A DNA stretch of 64,000 nt from Palsa-504 sp963705835 (GCA_963705835.1 CAVPLC010000088.1:95234-159233); one strand, 5' to 3'; positions 35,126 to 44,125 are shown, counted from the first letter of the stretch. Notes: generated by a model not told the origin, from the letters alone. Numbers and translations are program-made.

Positions 35126-36476
35126 TTTCCTTTTCCTCCTTCTTATTGGCTGTCACTTCGACAGTTTCCCGAGTACCCCATCCAGTCTGCAAGCACGTAA
35201 AAATGGCATAGAAACGCAATGCCCGCAGCACGAAGAAGCTGTAGAAGATGACGACCGGCATGAGCAGCCACTCATAAAACTGCTGCCGGAACCGCATGTC
35301 GCTCCGCTTAATCGTGAAGGTCCGGAGACCCTGCCCGTATCCGACGAGCAGCGGGATGATGACGAAGAACGGCACTACCGCCGGCCTGACGACCGGCGTA
35401 TAGACGAACAAGATCAGGAAGGTGCACGTCGACAGGACCACCTGGAGCCAGCCCAGCAGGTTCAGCCAGTACGCTGGCTTGTGCACCGGCAGGTAGCGGA
35501 ACCGCCAGAACGCGCGGATCGTCGCGCCCCGCATCCACCGCAGGTACTGGCGGCGGTGATGTGAGTACCGCTCCGGCATCAGCGTGAACGAGAACGATGT
35601 CGGCTGCTGGATAGCCTTGCCCTTCAGGAGAGCGTAAATCGTGAGCATCGAATCATCGCTGGTCTCGATCCTGCGGCCGAAGAACGTCTCATTGAGGTAA
35701 CCGTCGAGGTTCTCCCGGAGGAGGCCGCCCCGATAGAAGGCCAGTGCGCCGGAATTCACCAGTACCCCGCCGACCGATGACATCATCGACCGGTCTACGA
35801 GCTGACCGACCGTGAACCAGATGTTGGTCAGCTTGGTCAGCAGGTTCACGCGATTGCTGACCAGCACCACGCCCGCTACGGACTGGACCCTCGGGTTGCT
35901 GAACGGCTTCAGGCCCTCCTCGATCGCGTGCGGGTCCAGGACGGCATCCGAGTCGACGGTCAGGTAGAAGTCCGCATCCGGCGTGGCGGCGATTGTACGG
36001 CCCTGGGCATGGCGCTTGCCTGCATTCGGCTGGCGCTCCCAGCGGGCCTCGACCCCGGCTGCCTCGGCCGCCTCGAAGAAGCGGGCGCGGATATCGGTGT
36101 AATCCACCTTGGAGCCGTCGTCCACGACGAAAACGCAATCCGGCGGGCGGGTCTGCCGCAGCATGGACTCCAGGCACTGCCAGAGCGCCTCCGGGTCCTC
36201 ATTAAAGGCTGGCACGTTGACGACGAGCCGAGCCGCCGCCAGCTGCCTGTCCTGCCGCCGAGTCGTGGTGCACGTTCGCTCGGTAAAGCAGAACAGCATT
36301 TCCACGAAGAGGAACGCGAACGCGTAGAGCCAAACGTAGGGAAGGTGGGACACCTCGCCCTTCGCGGTCTGCGCGAGGAGGCCCACCACGTGCCGGACGA
36401 CCCAGAACAGCAGTGCGGCGATGAGCAGCGCGGTAGTGATCACCGTCGCCTTCGGCGCTGCTCTCGCCTCAAGCAC
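35112..36476 (-). CDS. Processive GT2 glycosyltransferase (chitin/hyaluronan synthase-like)
   Basis: 454 residues: two N-terminal helices, a cytosolic GT-A domain and about four C-terminal helices. Motifs of processive synthases are all present: VVDDGS (118-123), DSD in LTVDSDAVLD (175-177), ETSDDS (271-276) and QYLRW (310-314). It would polymerise a UDP-sugar and extrude the chain. GTG at 36476 is chosen from TAGGAG just upstream, 8 bases after the stop of the LPITG mini-gene; a longer frame upstream runs over that mini-gene. It lies in a six-gene unit with deacetylase, GH18 and sortase. Confidence 0.88.
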   Translation of the reverse strand: MLEARAAPKATVITTALLIAALLFWVVRHVVGLLAQTAKGEVSHLPYVWLYAFAFLFVEMLFCFTERTCTTTRRQDRQLAAARLVVNVPAFNEDPEALWQCLESMLRQTRPPDCVFVVDDGSKVDYTDIRARFFEAAEAAGVEARWERQPNAGKRHAQGRTIAATPDADFYLTVDSDAVLDPHAIEEGLKPFSNPRVQSVAGVVLVSNRVNLLTKLTNIWFTVGQLVDRSMMSSVGGVLVNSGALAFYRGGLLRENLDGYLNETFFGRRIETSDDSMLTIYALLKGKAIQQPTSFSFTLMPERYSHHRRQYLRWMRGATIRAFWRFRYLPVHKPAYWLNLLGWLQVVLSTCTFLILFVYTPVVRPAVVPFFVIIPLLVGYGQGLRTFTIKRSDMRFRQQFYEWLLMPVVIFYSFFVLRALRFYAIFTCLQTGWGTRETVEVTANKKEEKENVCV

Positions 36477-36484
36477 GACTTCTC

Positions 36485-36652
36485 CTATCGCTCGTTCACG
36501 AGCTTGTTGCGGCGCCAGGTCTTGCGGATCAGAACCGCGCCGGTTGCCACCAGGACAGCGCCGGCGGCCAGCAGGTATCCCTGGCCGATGATCAGGCCCC
36601 CGATGGCAAGCCCGGTCACCCCGGTGATCGGTAGCTTTCCTCCGTATGGCAT
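36485..36652 (-). CDS. 55-residue LPITG sorting-signal mini-protein
   Basis: A small gene with a strong ribosome site (AAGGAG, 5 bases before the ATG). The product starts MPYGGKLPITGVTG, continues with a hydrophobic stretch of about 28 residues, and ends IRKTWRRNKLVNER. That is the exact three-part layout of a C-terminal sortase signal: LPxTG, membrane helix, positive tail, but with almost no protein before it. It is the first gene of the exopolysaccharide unit and the last gene is a sortase. It may be a substrate or scaffold on which the sortase acts, or simply a membrane subunit whose LPITG is accidental. Confidence 0.7.
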   Translation of the reverse strand: MPYGGKLPITGVTGLAIGGLIIGQGYLLAAGAVLVATGAVLIRKTWRRNKLVNER

Positions 36653-36803
36653 TACTTCTCCTTCTTTCTATTTGATGCTCGTTTAGCTGCTGATATTTTG
36701 GGCGCGTCTTTGGTCTCTTGGCCATGCCGCCACTCGATGCGATCTCGTTAAACAAGATCACAGCCCATCTCGCGAAGTTAGCTGATCGGCCGAGTTTCCG
36801 TCG

Positions 36804-37082
36804 CTATTCGCTCTCGCCACTCCACGATTGTGAGAACTCGCACTTTCGGCAGAGTCCCAAGAGCGCGAAGCCATTCGTGCGGACTGCGGGGACTTCGCTG
36901 GCTATAACGAATACGCCAGGCATGTTGCTGTCTGGCATGAGCATTGTCGCCATGAAGGCCTCGTTGTAGTGGTCCTTCAGAATGCTCTGGGCCTGGTCCA
37001 TAGAAATGGCGAACCAGCGGACGCCAGCTCGTCCGGTGAGCTTCTTGATGACTTCGATGACAGCCTCGTCACGCTCGGACAT
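36804..37082 (-). CDS. Small protein of unknown function with CxxC
   Basis: 92 residues starting MSERDEAVIEVIKKLTGRAG. It appears globular and mixed alpha/beta, with MPGVFVIASEVPA and a C-terminal LCRKCEF that could bind a metal. I do not recognise the family. It is upstream of the exopolysaccharide unit on the same strand, separated by 150 bases. Its composition is less GC-rich than the window, like the island. Confidence 0.5.
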   Translation of the reverse strand: MSERDEAVIEVIKKLTGRAGVRWFAISMDQAQSILKDHYNEAFMATMLMPDSNMPGVFVIASEVPAVRTNGFALLGLCRKCEFSQSWSGESE

Positions 37083-37369
37083 GTGACGATCTTGTTGTGG
37101 CTGCCGGGAGCCGGTTCGCTGTTCACGCCTCCAACGTAGGCGAGGCCCGTAGCAACGGGGTTGGCCGTTCAGTTGCAAACGTGTAGCAGTCGGCCCTGGA
37201 TCTAAATTTTAGTGTCTCGTGTTTTACGGTCTGAGGCGCGGGACAATGGGAGCATGTCTTTAAAAAAAGATCTTCAAAGGCGGGGTTACACGCGCGAGCG
37301 GGGTCGCCTGACACGACTGCTGCGGACGACCACCGAGAGCGCGCGAGTTGGCTCCGGCGAGACGATCGT

Positions 37370-38984
37370 TCAGCGCCACGTCGTTCCGGCGAACCGGTGG
37401 CTCCGGAAGCGACGATAGCTCGCTTCGGCTTGCTGGCTTGCTCCGGTGACTGCTTCTTCCTTGTCGTCCGAACGGTCCGGCGTGCGTGCCTCGGGCATGC
37501 CCGCCGCCCGGGCGGCGATGAGCGCGGCCCCGCGGGCGGTGAGCCATCCGGCGCCGGCCGGGTAGAGCGGCACGGCCAGCACGTCGGCCAGCAGCTGACG
37601 CCAGGCCGGATGCCGGGCGCCGCCCCCGGCGAGCCGGATCTTGTCCGGGGCGCAACCCACGGCCCGCATGTCATCGAGCTTGCGGCGGAGCAGGAAGGCC
37701 ACGCCCTCCAGGGCGGCGCGCATCAGGTCCTCCCGCTGGTGGGCCAGGGTCAGGCCGATCCAGGCGCCGCCCCCGCGAGGGGTTCCTGGGGGCTGTCCCC
37801 CCTGGCCAGGAGAGCTTTCCTCATCCCAGCGCTCGCCGGCCAGTTGCGGAAGGAAGACCGGGGTGTCGGCCTGCCAGGGACGCGCGGCCGTGGCGTAGAG
37901 CTCGTCCCAGCTCGCGTTCAGCGTGCGGCGCACCCAGTCCAGGGCGACGCCGACGTTCTGGGCGCCGGCCAGGCGGTACGTTCCGCCGTCGACGGAGCGG
38001 AACAGGTTCGTGGTGCCGCTGAGGTCCGCCAGACTCGGATATTCCGAAAATGGAATATCTGGATCCGGGATGGTGGTGGAGGGGACGATCAGTTGGCCGC
38101 CGGTGCCTAGGGTTAGCAGGGCCCAGCGGGGGTTGCTGGGGAGCTGGGCGGCTGGTGGGAGGTGGGCGGCTGGTGGGAGGTGGGCGGCGAGGAGGGAGGC
38201 GGCGGTGTCGGCGGCGCCGGTGGCGACGGGGAGGCCGGGGGGTAGGCCGAGTTCGTCGGCGGGGGCCGGGCAGGAGGGTTCCGGCGATCTCGGCGGGCGA
38301 GCGGATGTTGGGGAGCATGTCGGTGCGCAGGCCGAGAGCCTGGGCGACGGCGGTGGCCCAGGTGCCGCGGGGCAGGTCGAACAGGAGGGTGCCGGAGGCG
38401 TCGGTCGGGTCGGTGGCGGGCTCGACCCGCAGACCGGTCAGGCGGTAGCGGAGCCAGTCCTTGGGCTGGAGCATCCAGCGGGCCTGACGGTAGGCGTCGG
38501 GTTCGTGCCGGGACAGCCAGAGGAGCAGCGGGCCGGCCATGCCGGCCGACGGGGCGTTGCCGAGGCGGGCGCGCAGGTCGGCGGGGAGCCGCTGGTAGTC
38601 GGCTACTTCGGCGGCGGCCCGGCGGTCAAGCCAGATGATCGGGGGGCGAAGCACGCCGGACCGTTCGGACAAAAGAATAAGGCCGTGCATCTGGCCGACG
38701 GCGGCCAGGCCGGTGACCTCAGCCCGAGCGGGACCCCCGGTGACCTCGGCCCGAGCGGGACCCCCGGTGACCTCAGCCGGAGCGGGGCCCAGGGCCTCGC
38801 GGACGGCGGTGCGGACGGCGCGCCACCACTGCTCGGGATCGGCCTCGGCCCAGCCGGGCCGGGGCGTGCTGACCTGGTAGCCGGCCGCGCCCTGGCCGAG
38901 CACGGTGCCGTCGCGGGCGCACAGCAGCGCCTTGACCTGGCTGGTGCCCAGGTCGATGCCTAGGACGGCCGGCGGGGTATCCAC
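37370..38984 (-). CDS. xylB: Xylulokinase, frameshifted and carrying repeat insertions
   Basis: FGGY-family sugar kinase of about 537 codons across two frames. VLGIDLGTSQVKALL is the phosphate-1 loop, GLAAVGQMHGLILL and PIIWLDRRAAAE the xylulokinase signatures, and LTLGTGGQL, RLAGGGARHPAWRQLLADVL the C-terminal nucleotide site. The frame breaks near 38258 in a GC-rich run by one extra base. Three low-complexity inserts interrupt the family sequence: a 27-base tandem repeat (38711-38791), an 18-base tandem repeat (about 38153-38195) and a GC hairpin element (37769-37812), all compatible with the frame. No xylose isomerase is adjacent. The start overlaps the YCII gene stop by 25 bases. Confidence 0.88.
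37769..37812. repeat. GC hairpin element inside xylB
   Basis: GAGGGGTTCCTGGGGG-CTGT-CCCCCCTGG belongs to the same hairpin family as the two units between the DrrAB-like genes. Here it is inserted inside a coding sequence and translates in frame as a Gly/Pro-rich loop between LAGERWDEE and AWIGLTLAHQ. Confidence 0.6.
38153..38195. repeat. 18-base tandem repeat in xylB
   Basis: Two and a partial third copy of GGCGGCTGGTGGGAGGTG, encoding PPAAHL units on the minus strand in xylulokinase. Likely slippage-generated. Confidence 0.7.
38711..38791. repeat. 27-base tandem repeat in xylB
   Basis: Three tandem copies (two perfect but one base, third partly diverged) of a 27-base unit containing GGTGACCTCAGCCCGAGCGG. 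In the minus-strand xylulokinase it encodes repeats of AEVTGGPAR, expanding a loop before the GLAAVGQMHG motif. Confidence 0.8.
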
Positions 38985-39364
38985 GCGGGTGAGCCTGGCG
39001 CGGCGATGCTCTGGCAGTCATCGCCCGCGATCGGCCGGACCTCGATCGTGCCGAGCCAGGCCGTCGGATGCTTGGACGCCACCTCGATCGCCTCGTCCAG
39101 GTCGGCGCATTCGATGATGTCGTATCCGGCGATCTGTTCCTTGGTCTCAGCGAACGGGCCGTCGCTGACCAGTACCTCGCGGTCGCGGACCTGCACGGTG
39201 GTGGCGTCGCTCGCGTACCTGAGCCGCTCGCCCTGCAGGGCCACCCCGCGTCGCTCCATCTCCTCCAGCCAGGACGCGAACGGGGGAATCTCCTCGATGC
39301 GGTTCTGCGGGTAACCGGCGCGTTCGGCGTCCTCGTCGATGCAGTGAATCAGCATGTACCTCAT
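38960..39364 (-). CDS. YCII-related (DGPF domain) protein
   Basis: 134 residues with the YCII/DGPF fold: MRYMLIHCIDED at the start and VLVSDGPFAETKEQIAGYDIIECADLDEAIEVASKHP as core. Actinobacterial DGPF proteins are often coded beside ECF sigma factors; here a SigK-like gene lies 0.9 kb upstream on the same strand. Function is unknown. The last about 25 codons overlap xylB. Confidence 0.88.
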   Translation of the reverse strand: MRYMLIHCIDEDAERAGYPQNRIEEIPPFASWLEEMERRGVALQGERLRYASDATTVQVRDREVLVSDGPFAETKEQIAGYDIIECADLDEAIEVASKHPTAWLGTIEVRPIAGDDCQSIAAPGSPAWIPRRPS

Positions 39365-39445
39365 GGGCTGCCTCCGGAACCATCATGTCGGGTCGTCATG
39401 ACGACGATTACGGCCGGGGCGGATGGACAGCCTGACTACAGGGTT

Positions 39446-40249
39446 TTACAGGTCGACGTCGAGCATCATGGGCGTGCTGGGCTGGCTGGAGCCGCTTGCG
39501 GGCTCGTCGGTCAGGGCCAGGTGGTCGCCGTCGTGCAAGCCGGAGGCGATGACCGGGCCGGTCATGCCGTGGCTACCCTGGGGCAGCATGCCGACCGGGC
39601 GGGTCCCGGCCGGGCCGATCAGCCACAGCTCGTAGCCGCGCGAGGAGGGCAGCGCATGCAGGCCCGCGGCGGTGAAGACCAGCGCGCGCTGGGCATGGGA
39701 CATGACGATGGTGGCGGTTCCGCCGCCGGTCACCGGGCCGGTCATCATCCGGGCGTCCTTCGCGGTCAGCACCACGGCGATCTGGTGGCTGCTGGCCTGG
39801 GCCTGGTCGAGCTGCTGCTGGATGCTGCCGTTGGAGACGCCGAACACGACGGCGACGGCGAGCGCCGCCGCCGCGGCCGCGCCGGCCGCCGCCATGACCA
39901 GGCGACCCGGCCAGGCCAGCGAGCGGAGCCAGGCTCCCGCCCTGGACACGGCGCCGACGCGGGCGGGCGAGTCCGGCTCGGCGGCGGGGGCCTGCTGCCG
40001 GGTCACGGCGGCGGCGGCCATCACCCGTTCCTTCAGGCCCGGGGGCAGGGGGGCCGCGGTGGCGGCGCCGAGCCGGGCGGTGGCCTCGCGCAGGCCGGCG
40101 ATTTCCTGCGCGCACTCATCGCACCCGGCCAGGTGCCGCTCGAACCGCACCCGGTCCGGCTCGGAGATCGCATCCATGGCGTACGCTCCGGCCAGGGTGT
40201 GCGCGTCACGGGCGCGTGCGGTGCGCCGTTTGCCCTGGGTCAGTTTCAT
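39446..40249 (-). CDS. rskA: Anti-sigma-K factor RskA-like
   Basis: 267 residues. The N-terminal anti-sigma domain has DAHTLAGAYAMDAISEPDRVRFERHLAGCDECAQEI, with the HxxxCxxC zinc-type motif; a single membrane helix (LVMAAAGAAAAAALAVAVVFGV) leads to the extracytoplasmic RskA domain (YELWLIGPAGTRPVGML). It binds the sigma factor made by the overlapping upstream gene and releases it on regulated proteolysis. Stop and start overlap by 4 bases. Confidence 0.9.
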   Translation of the reverse strand: MKLTQGKRRTARARDAHTLAGAYAMDAISEPDRVRFERHLAGCDECAQEIAGLREATARLGAATAAPLPPGLKERVMAAAAVTRQQAPAAEPDSPARVGAVSRAGAWLRSLAWPGRLVMAAAGAAAAAALAVAVVFGVSNGSIQQQLDQAQASSHQIAVVLTAKDARMMTGPVTGGGTATIVMSHAQRALVFTAAGLHALPSSRGYELWLIGPAGTRPVGMLPQGSHGMTGPVIASGLHDGDHLALTDEPASGSSQPSTPMMLDVDL

Positions 40250-40860
40250 CCCGCCACCCCCAGGCAGTCGCGGAGTCTGATCAGCGCATCCCGCATCCGG
40301 GTCTTGACCGTGCCCGTCGGCACGCCGAGCAGGCTGGCCACCTGATCGTAGGTGTACCCGCCGTAGTAGGCCAGGGTCACCGACTCGCGCTGCAGGTCGG
40401 TGAGCGACTTCAGGCAGCGCCGCACCCGCTCGCGCTCCAGGCTCGACTCCACGGCCTCCATCACCTCGTCGTAGGGGATGTCGGCCGACGCGGTGCGCCG
40501 CTCGCGTTCGGATTCCTTCTGCACGGACCTGACCCGGTCCACGGCCCGGCGGTGCGCCAGCGTCATCACCCAGGCCATCGCGCTGCCGCGGGTGGAGTCG
40601 AACTTGGAGGCGTTCCGCCATACCTCGAGCATGACGTCCTGGGTGACCTCTTCGGACTGGGCGGGATCGCGGATCACCCGCCGGACGATGCCGAACACCG
40701 ACGGGCCGACCTGCTCGAAGACGGCGTCGAACGCGCCTGGGTCGCCGCGGGCGATCAAGCCGATCTGGGCGGCGAGATCCTTGGCTGCGGCTTTTGCGGG
40801 CCGGGTAGGGGTCTCGGGACCGTCAGGGTCTCTGGGGTCCGGGCCGCCGGTAAAGGTCAC
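40246..40860 (-). CDS. sigK: ECF sigma factor, SigK-like
   Basis: 204 residues. Region 2: PGAFDAVFEQVGPSVFGIVRRVI, QSEEVTQDVMLEVWRNASKFD, MAWVMTLAHRRAVDRVR. Region 4: CLKSLTDLQRESVTLAYYGGYTYDQVASLLGVPTGTVKTRMRDALIRLRD. The sequence and the overlap with rskA identify a SigK/RskA pair. In mycobacteria this pair controls secreted antigens; the regulon here is unknown. A divergent molybdoenzyme gene starts 72 bases upstream and could be a target. Confidence 0.92.
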   Translation of the reverse strand: MTFTGGPDPRDPDGPETPTRPAKAAAKDLAAQIGLIARGDPGAFDAVFEQVGPSVFGIVRRVIRDPAQSEEVTQDVMLEVWRNASKFDSTRGSAMAWVMTLAHRRAVDRVRSVQKESERERRTASADIPYDEVMEAVESSLERERVRRCLKSLTDLQRESVTLAYYGGYTYDQVASLLGVPTGTVKTRMRDALIRLRDCLGVAG

Positions 40861-40931
40861 AATTCATATTCGTAGCAGGAGCCGAGCAGGGTTTGGGCAA
40901 ACCCGCTGCGTGCCCGCGCCGAATACAGAAC

Positions 40932-42636
40932 ATGGGGAATCAGCGTCAGCGTCAGCGGAGTCGAGGAGGAGCGCGTCGCGCGGGCCTGGGCGCGATAGCG
41001 GGGTTGCTGGCCGCCGCCACCGCGCTGGGCGTGGGGCAGCTCGTGGCGGGGCTGACCGGCGCCAACGGGTCACCGGTGGTCGCGGTCGGGCAGCTGCAGA
41101 TCGACTTCACGCCGCCGTGGCTGAAGAACTTCGCGATCAGGGAGTTCGGCTCGGACGACAAGCTGGTCCTGGTGAGCGGCATCGTGGTGGTGCTCGCGAT
41201 CTTCTCGGCCGTGATCGGCGCGCTGGCCACGCGGCGGCTGGCCTACGGCATGGGCGGCCTGGCGGTGTTCGCGGCCGTCGGGCTGACCGCCGCGGCGACC
41301 CGGCCCACGGCGACCGCGGCCGACCTGCTGCCTACCGTGGCGGCGACGGTGGCGGCGGCGATCGTGCTGCGGTTGCTGATCAACCTGGTGGAGCGGCGGT
41401 CAGTTGGTACGCCTGTGGCGTGGGAGGCCAGGCACAGGAGGGCTGAGCTGCCGGTGGTTCCGGATCTGCCAGGCCGGCCGAGGTGTGCCGGGCGGTTCTG
41501 GCGGGGTCATCAGGCCGTCCGCGGCACGGGGGGATGACTGGGTAACCAGCCCTGCTCCAGGTCCCGTGGATCCGGCGCGCAGGAGGTTCCTGGCCGCGAG
41601 CGTGGCGACGGCGGGCGTGGCCGGGGTGGCGGGGCTGGCGGGGCGGCTGCTGGCCGAGCGGACCAGCGTGGCGGGCGCGCGGAGTGCGTTGCGCCTGCCT
41701 AAGCCGTCGGTGACGACGATGGCGCTGCCGCCGGGGGTCGACCTGCACATCCCGGGCCTGGCCTCGTTCATCACGTCCAACAATTCGTTCTACCGGGTGG
41801 ACACGGCCATCGTGCTGCCGCAGGTGTCGCCGTCGAGCTGGCAGCTGCGGATTCACGGGATGGTGGAGCGCGAGATCACGCTCACCTTCGACGACCTGCT
41901 GCGGCGGCCGCTGATCGAGGATTACATCACGTTGTGCTGCGTGTCCAACCCGGTCGGCGGGCCGTACATCGGCAACGCGTTGTGGCTGGGCGCGAGCCTG
42001 GCCAGCCTGCTGCGCGAGGCGGGGATCAAGGCCGGGGCCGAGCAGCTGTTCTGCACGTCGGTGGACGGGTTCACCTCGGGCACGCCGGTCACCACCGTCA
42101 TGGACGGCCGGGACGCCCTGCTCGCGGTGGCGATGAACGGCCAGCCGCTGCCGGTCGCGCACGGGTTCCCGGCCCGGATGGTGGTGCCCGGCCTGTACGG
42201 GTACGTATCGGCGACCAAGTGGGTGACGGACATCAACGTCACCACGTTCTCGGGCAACTACGCCTACTGGGTGCCGCGCGGCTGGTCGCAGCAGGCACCG
42301 ATCAAGACCGAATGCCGGATCGACGTTCCGAACGGCGTGAGCCAGATCTCGGCCGGCCGCGCCACGGTGGCCGGGGTGGCCTGGGCCCAGCACAAGGGCA
42401 TCTCCGCCGTTGAGGTCCGAGTCGACGGCGGTCAGTGGCACGAGGCTCGGCTGGCCGCGGTGCCCGGCATCGACACCTGGCGGCAGTGGGTCTGGGAGTG
42501 GGACGCGACGGGCGGGAACCACGTGATCGAGGCCCGGGCCACCGACAAGACCGGCTACACCCAGACCGCCGCCCAAGCCCAGCCCGAGCCCAACGGGGCG
42601 AGCGGCTATCCCATGGTGGCGGTCACGGTCGGTTAA
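40932..42636 (+). CDS. Membrane-anchored molybdopterin-dependent oxidoreductase (sulfite oxidase family), frameshifted
   Basis: About 568 codons in two frames. Residues 1-155 form four membrane helices (GAIAGLLAAATALGVGQLVAGL, LVSGIVVVLAIFSAVIGAL). The second frame adds RRRFLAASVATAGVAGVAGLAG, then the molybdopterin domain with CCVSNPVGGPYIGNALWLG (the conserved Cys ligand) and MVVPGLYGYVSATKWV, and a C-terminal dimerisation domain (ISAVEVRVDGGQWHEARL). The break is a +1 somewhere in 41400-41520. The protein is the actinobacterial membrane-tethered form; the electron partner is unknown. Confidence 0.85.
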
Positions 42637-42754
42637 GGGGTTCGATGTTCTGGCCTTTCCGGCGGAGGCTGAATTGACCGCGGGGCGGGGAGTTTCGGAA
42701 AGGCGTGACGGGTTAGTCTCAAGAGAGATTCCGCGGTCAACGTTAGGCGCGCCG

Positions 42755-43279
42755 ATGACAACCCCGATGCCAAGATCAGAAGAACCACTACCGGAGGGTC
42801 CCAGGCTGAACCCCGGACAATTGTGGGCCGGCGGCGTGGCGACCGCGGTCGTCGCGGCCCTGATCGCGCTGGTCGGGATCCTGGTATGCCGGTGGCTGTT
42901 CAACATCCCGATCCTCGCGCCGCGCCGGGCCGGCGCCTGGGGCGACGCATCGACCGGGACGTACACGCTCTCGGCCGCCGGGGCCGCGCTGGTCGCCACG
43001 GCGCTCATGCACCTGCTCCTGGTGGGCACGCCCCGGCCGCAGGCGTTCTTCGCCTGGATCATCGGGCTGGCCACGGTGGTCGCGGTGGTGTTCCCGTTCA
43101 GCACCACGGCCCCGGTGTCACAGAAGCTCGCCACGGCCGTGGTCAACCTGATCCTGGGCATCGCCATCGGGACGCTGGTGACGTCGGTGGCCGGCCGGGC
43201 GGTGACGCCGCCGTCGGACAACGGCGGCTACGAGTCCAACCGCCCGCCCTCGCGAACGCCCGACGACCGGTACCGCTGA
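42755..43279 (+). CDS. DUF6069-type membrane protein
   Basis: 174 residues with four membrane helices: LWAGGVATAVVAALIALVGILV, ALVATALMHLLLV, FFAWIIGLATVVAVVFPF and ATAVVNLILGIAIGTLVTSVAG. The pattern R-W-L-F-N-I-P-(I/V)-L with a later GTPRPQAFFAWI is the DUF6069 layout. No function known. ATG 42755 is preferred over the longer frame from 42674. Confidence 0.75.
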   Translation: MTTPMPRSEEPLPEGPRLNPGQLWAGGVATAVVAALIALVGILVCRWLFNIPILAPRRAGAWGDASTGTYTLSAAGAALVATALMHLLLVGTPRPQAFFAWIIGLATVVAVVFPFSTTAPVSQKLATAVVNLILGIAIGTLVTSVAGRAVTPPSDNGGYESNRPPSRTPDDRYR

Positions 43280-43354
43280 GCGCTGCTCGGGCCTCCCCGT
43301 ACGGAGGACGATCAGCTGAGAGGCGGGGGTTTGCTGCGTACGCCAAGCGCGCGC

Positions 43355-43382
43355 TTGACATCCCAATCATGCTTGATATAGT
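43355..43382 (+). promoter_or_regulatory. Strong promoter (TTGACA-N16-TATAGT)
   Basis: Consensus TTGACA at 43355-43360 and TATAGT at 43377-43382 with 16-base spacing and an extended TG before the -10. Transcription would start near 43389, 25 bases before the phasin-like ATG. This is the most consensus-like promoter seen in the window. Confidence 0.75.
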
Positions 43383-43414
43383 TAGCAGTGGATGTTCATA
43401 AGGAGGCCGACACC

Positions 43415-43999
43415 ATGGCTAGCACCCCCGCTCAGGAAGAGTTCCTGGCCATCACCCGTAAGAGCCAGGAGGCCGTGATCACTGCGATCAAGTCCTGGGT
43501 CGAGACGGTCAAGACCACCACGCCCAGGCTCGCGTCCGTGTATGCGCCGTTCGTGGACCGGTTGCCGAAGCTGCCGGCGTTCGGCGTGCCGTTTGCGGAC
43601 CGGCTGCCCAGGCCCGAGGAGGCCGTGGCCAGCACCTACCATCTAGCCGAGCAGCTGCTGGCCAGCCAGCGGAGGTTCGCCGAGGACCTGCTGAAGGCGA
43701 TGACGCCGCTGATACCGGGGCGTCCTGAGAGTGCACCTGCCGAGCGGACAGCCACGAGCGCCGTGGCCGAGAGTGCGCCGGCGAGCGCGGCACCCAAGAC
43801 GACGGCCACCGCGAGAGCGGCGAAGAGCACGGCCGCCAAGAGCACGGCCGCTAAGAATGCGCCCGCGAAGGGTGCGGCGGCCGGCACCGCAGCGAACAGG
43901 GGCGCGGCGACCGGCACTGCGGCGAAGAGGGCGACCGCGAAGAGCTCGCCTCGGAGCACGGGCGGCGGCCCGGCGCCTGAGGGCACGGCCGCGAGCTAA
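43415..43999 (+). CDS. Phasin/HbhA-like protein with Lys/Ala-rich tail
   Basis: 194 residues. Residues 1-105 are amphipathic helix (QEEFLAITRKSQEAVITAIKSW, HLAEQLLASQRRFAEDLLKAM), typical of phasins that coat polyester granules. Residues 115-194 are a low-complexity Ala/Lys/Thr tail with repeated AAKSTAAK-like units, similar to histone H1-like or heparin-binding haemagglutinin tails that bind DNA or polyanions. AGGAGG at 43401-43406 and the strong promoter suggest high expression. It may link storage granules to the nucleoid. Confidence 0.78.
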   Translation: MASTPAQEEFLAITRKSQEAVITAIKSWVETVKTTTPRLASVYAPFVDRLPKLPAFGVPFADRLPRPEEAVASTYHLAEQLLASQRRFAEDLLKAMTPLIPGRPESAPAERTATSAVAESAPASAAPKTTATARAAKSTAAKSTAAKNAPAKGAAAGTAANRGAATGTAAKRATAKSSPRSTGGGPAPEGTAAS

Positions 44000-44035
44000 G
44001 CGCGCGCTGTGGCGTAGGCGAACTCGGTCTACGGA

Positions 44036-44070
44036 TAATGCGGCAGCCCGGATTTCCGGCTGCCGCATTA
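44036..44070. terminator. Hairpin terminator
   Basis: TAATGCGGCAGCC pairs with GGCTGCCGCATTA (13 bases each side) with extra CGG/CCG pairing in the loop. It lies 37 bases after the phasin-like stop and before the next start. There is no long T tract, as usual in actinobacteria. Confidence 0.75.
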
Positions 44071-44125
44071 GTTTGCGGGCCACGCTGGCTGCCACAGGAC
44101 GATACCACAGGACGATACTTGCGGC

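Noticed and set aside
37254..37418. 54-codon plus-strand frame starting MSLKKDLQRRGYTRERG
   Set aside because: No recognisable family and it overlaps the xylB 3' end; could be real but nothing supports it beyond a start codon.
38711..38791. Possible CRISPR array
   Set aside because: The 27-base units are directly abutting with no spacers and lie inside a coding sequence; no cas genes are seen.
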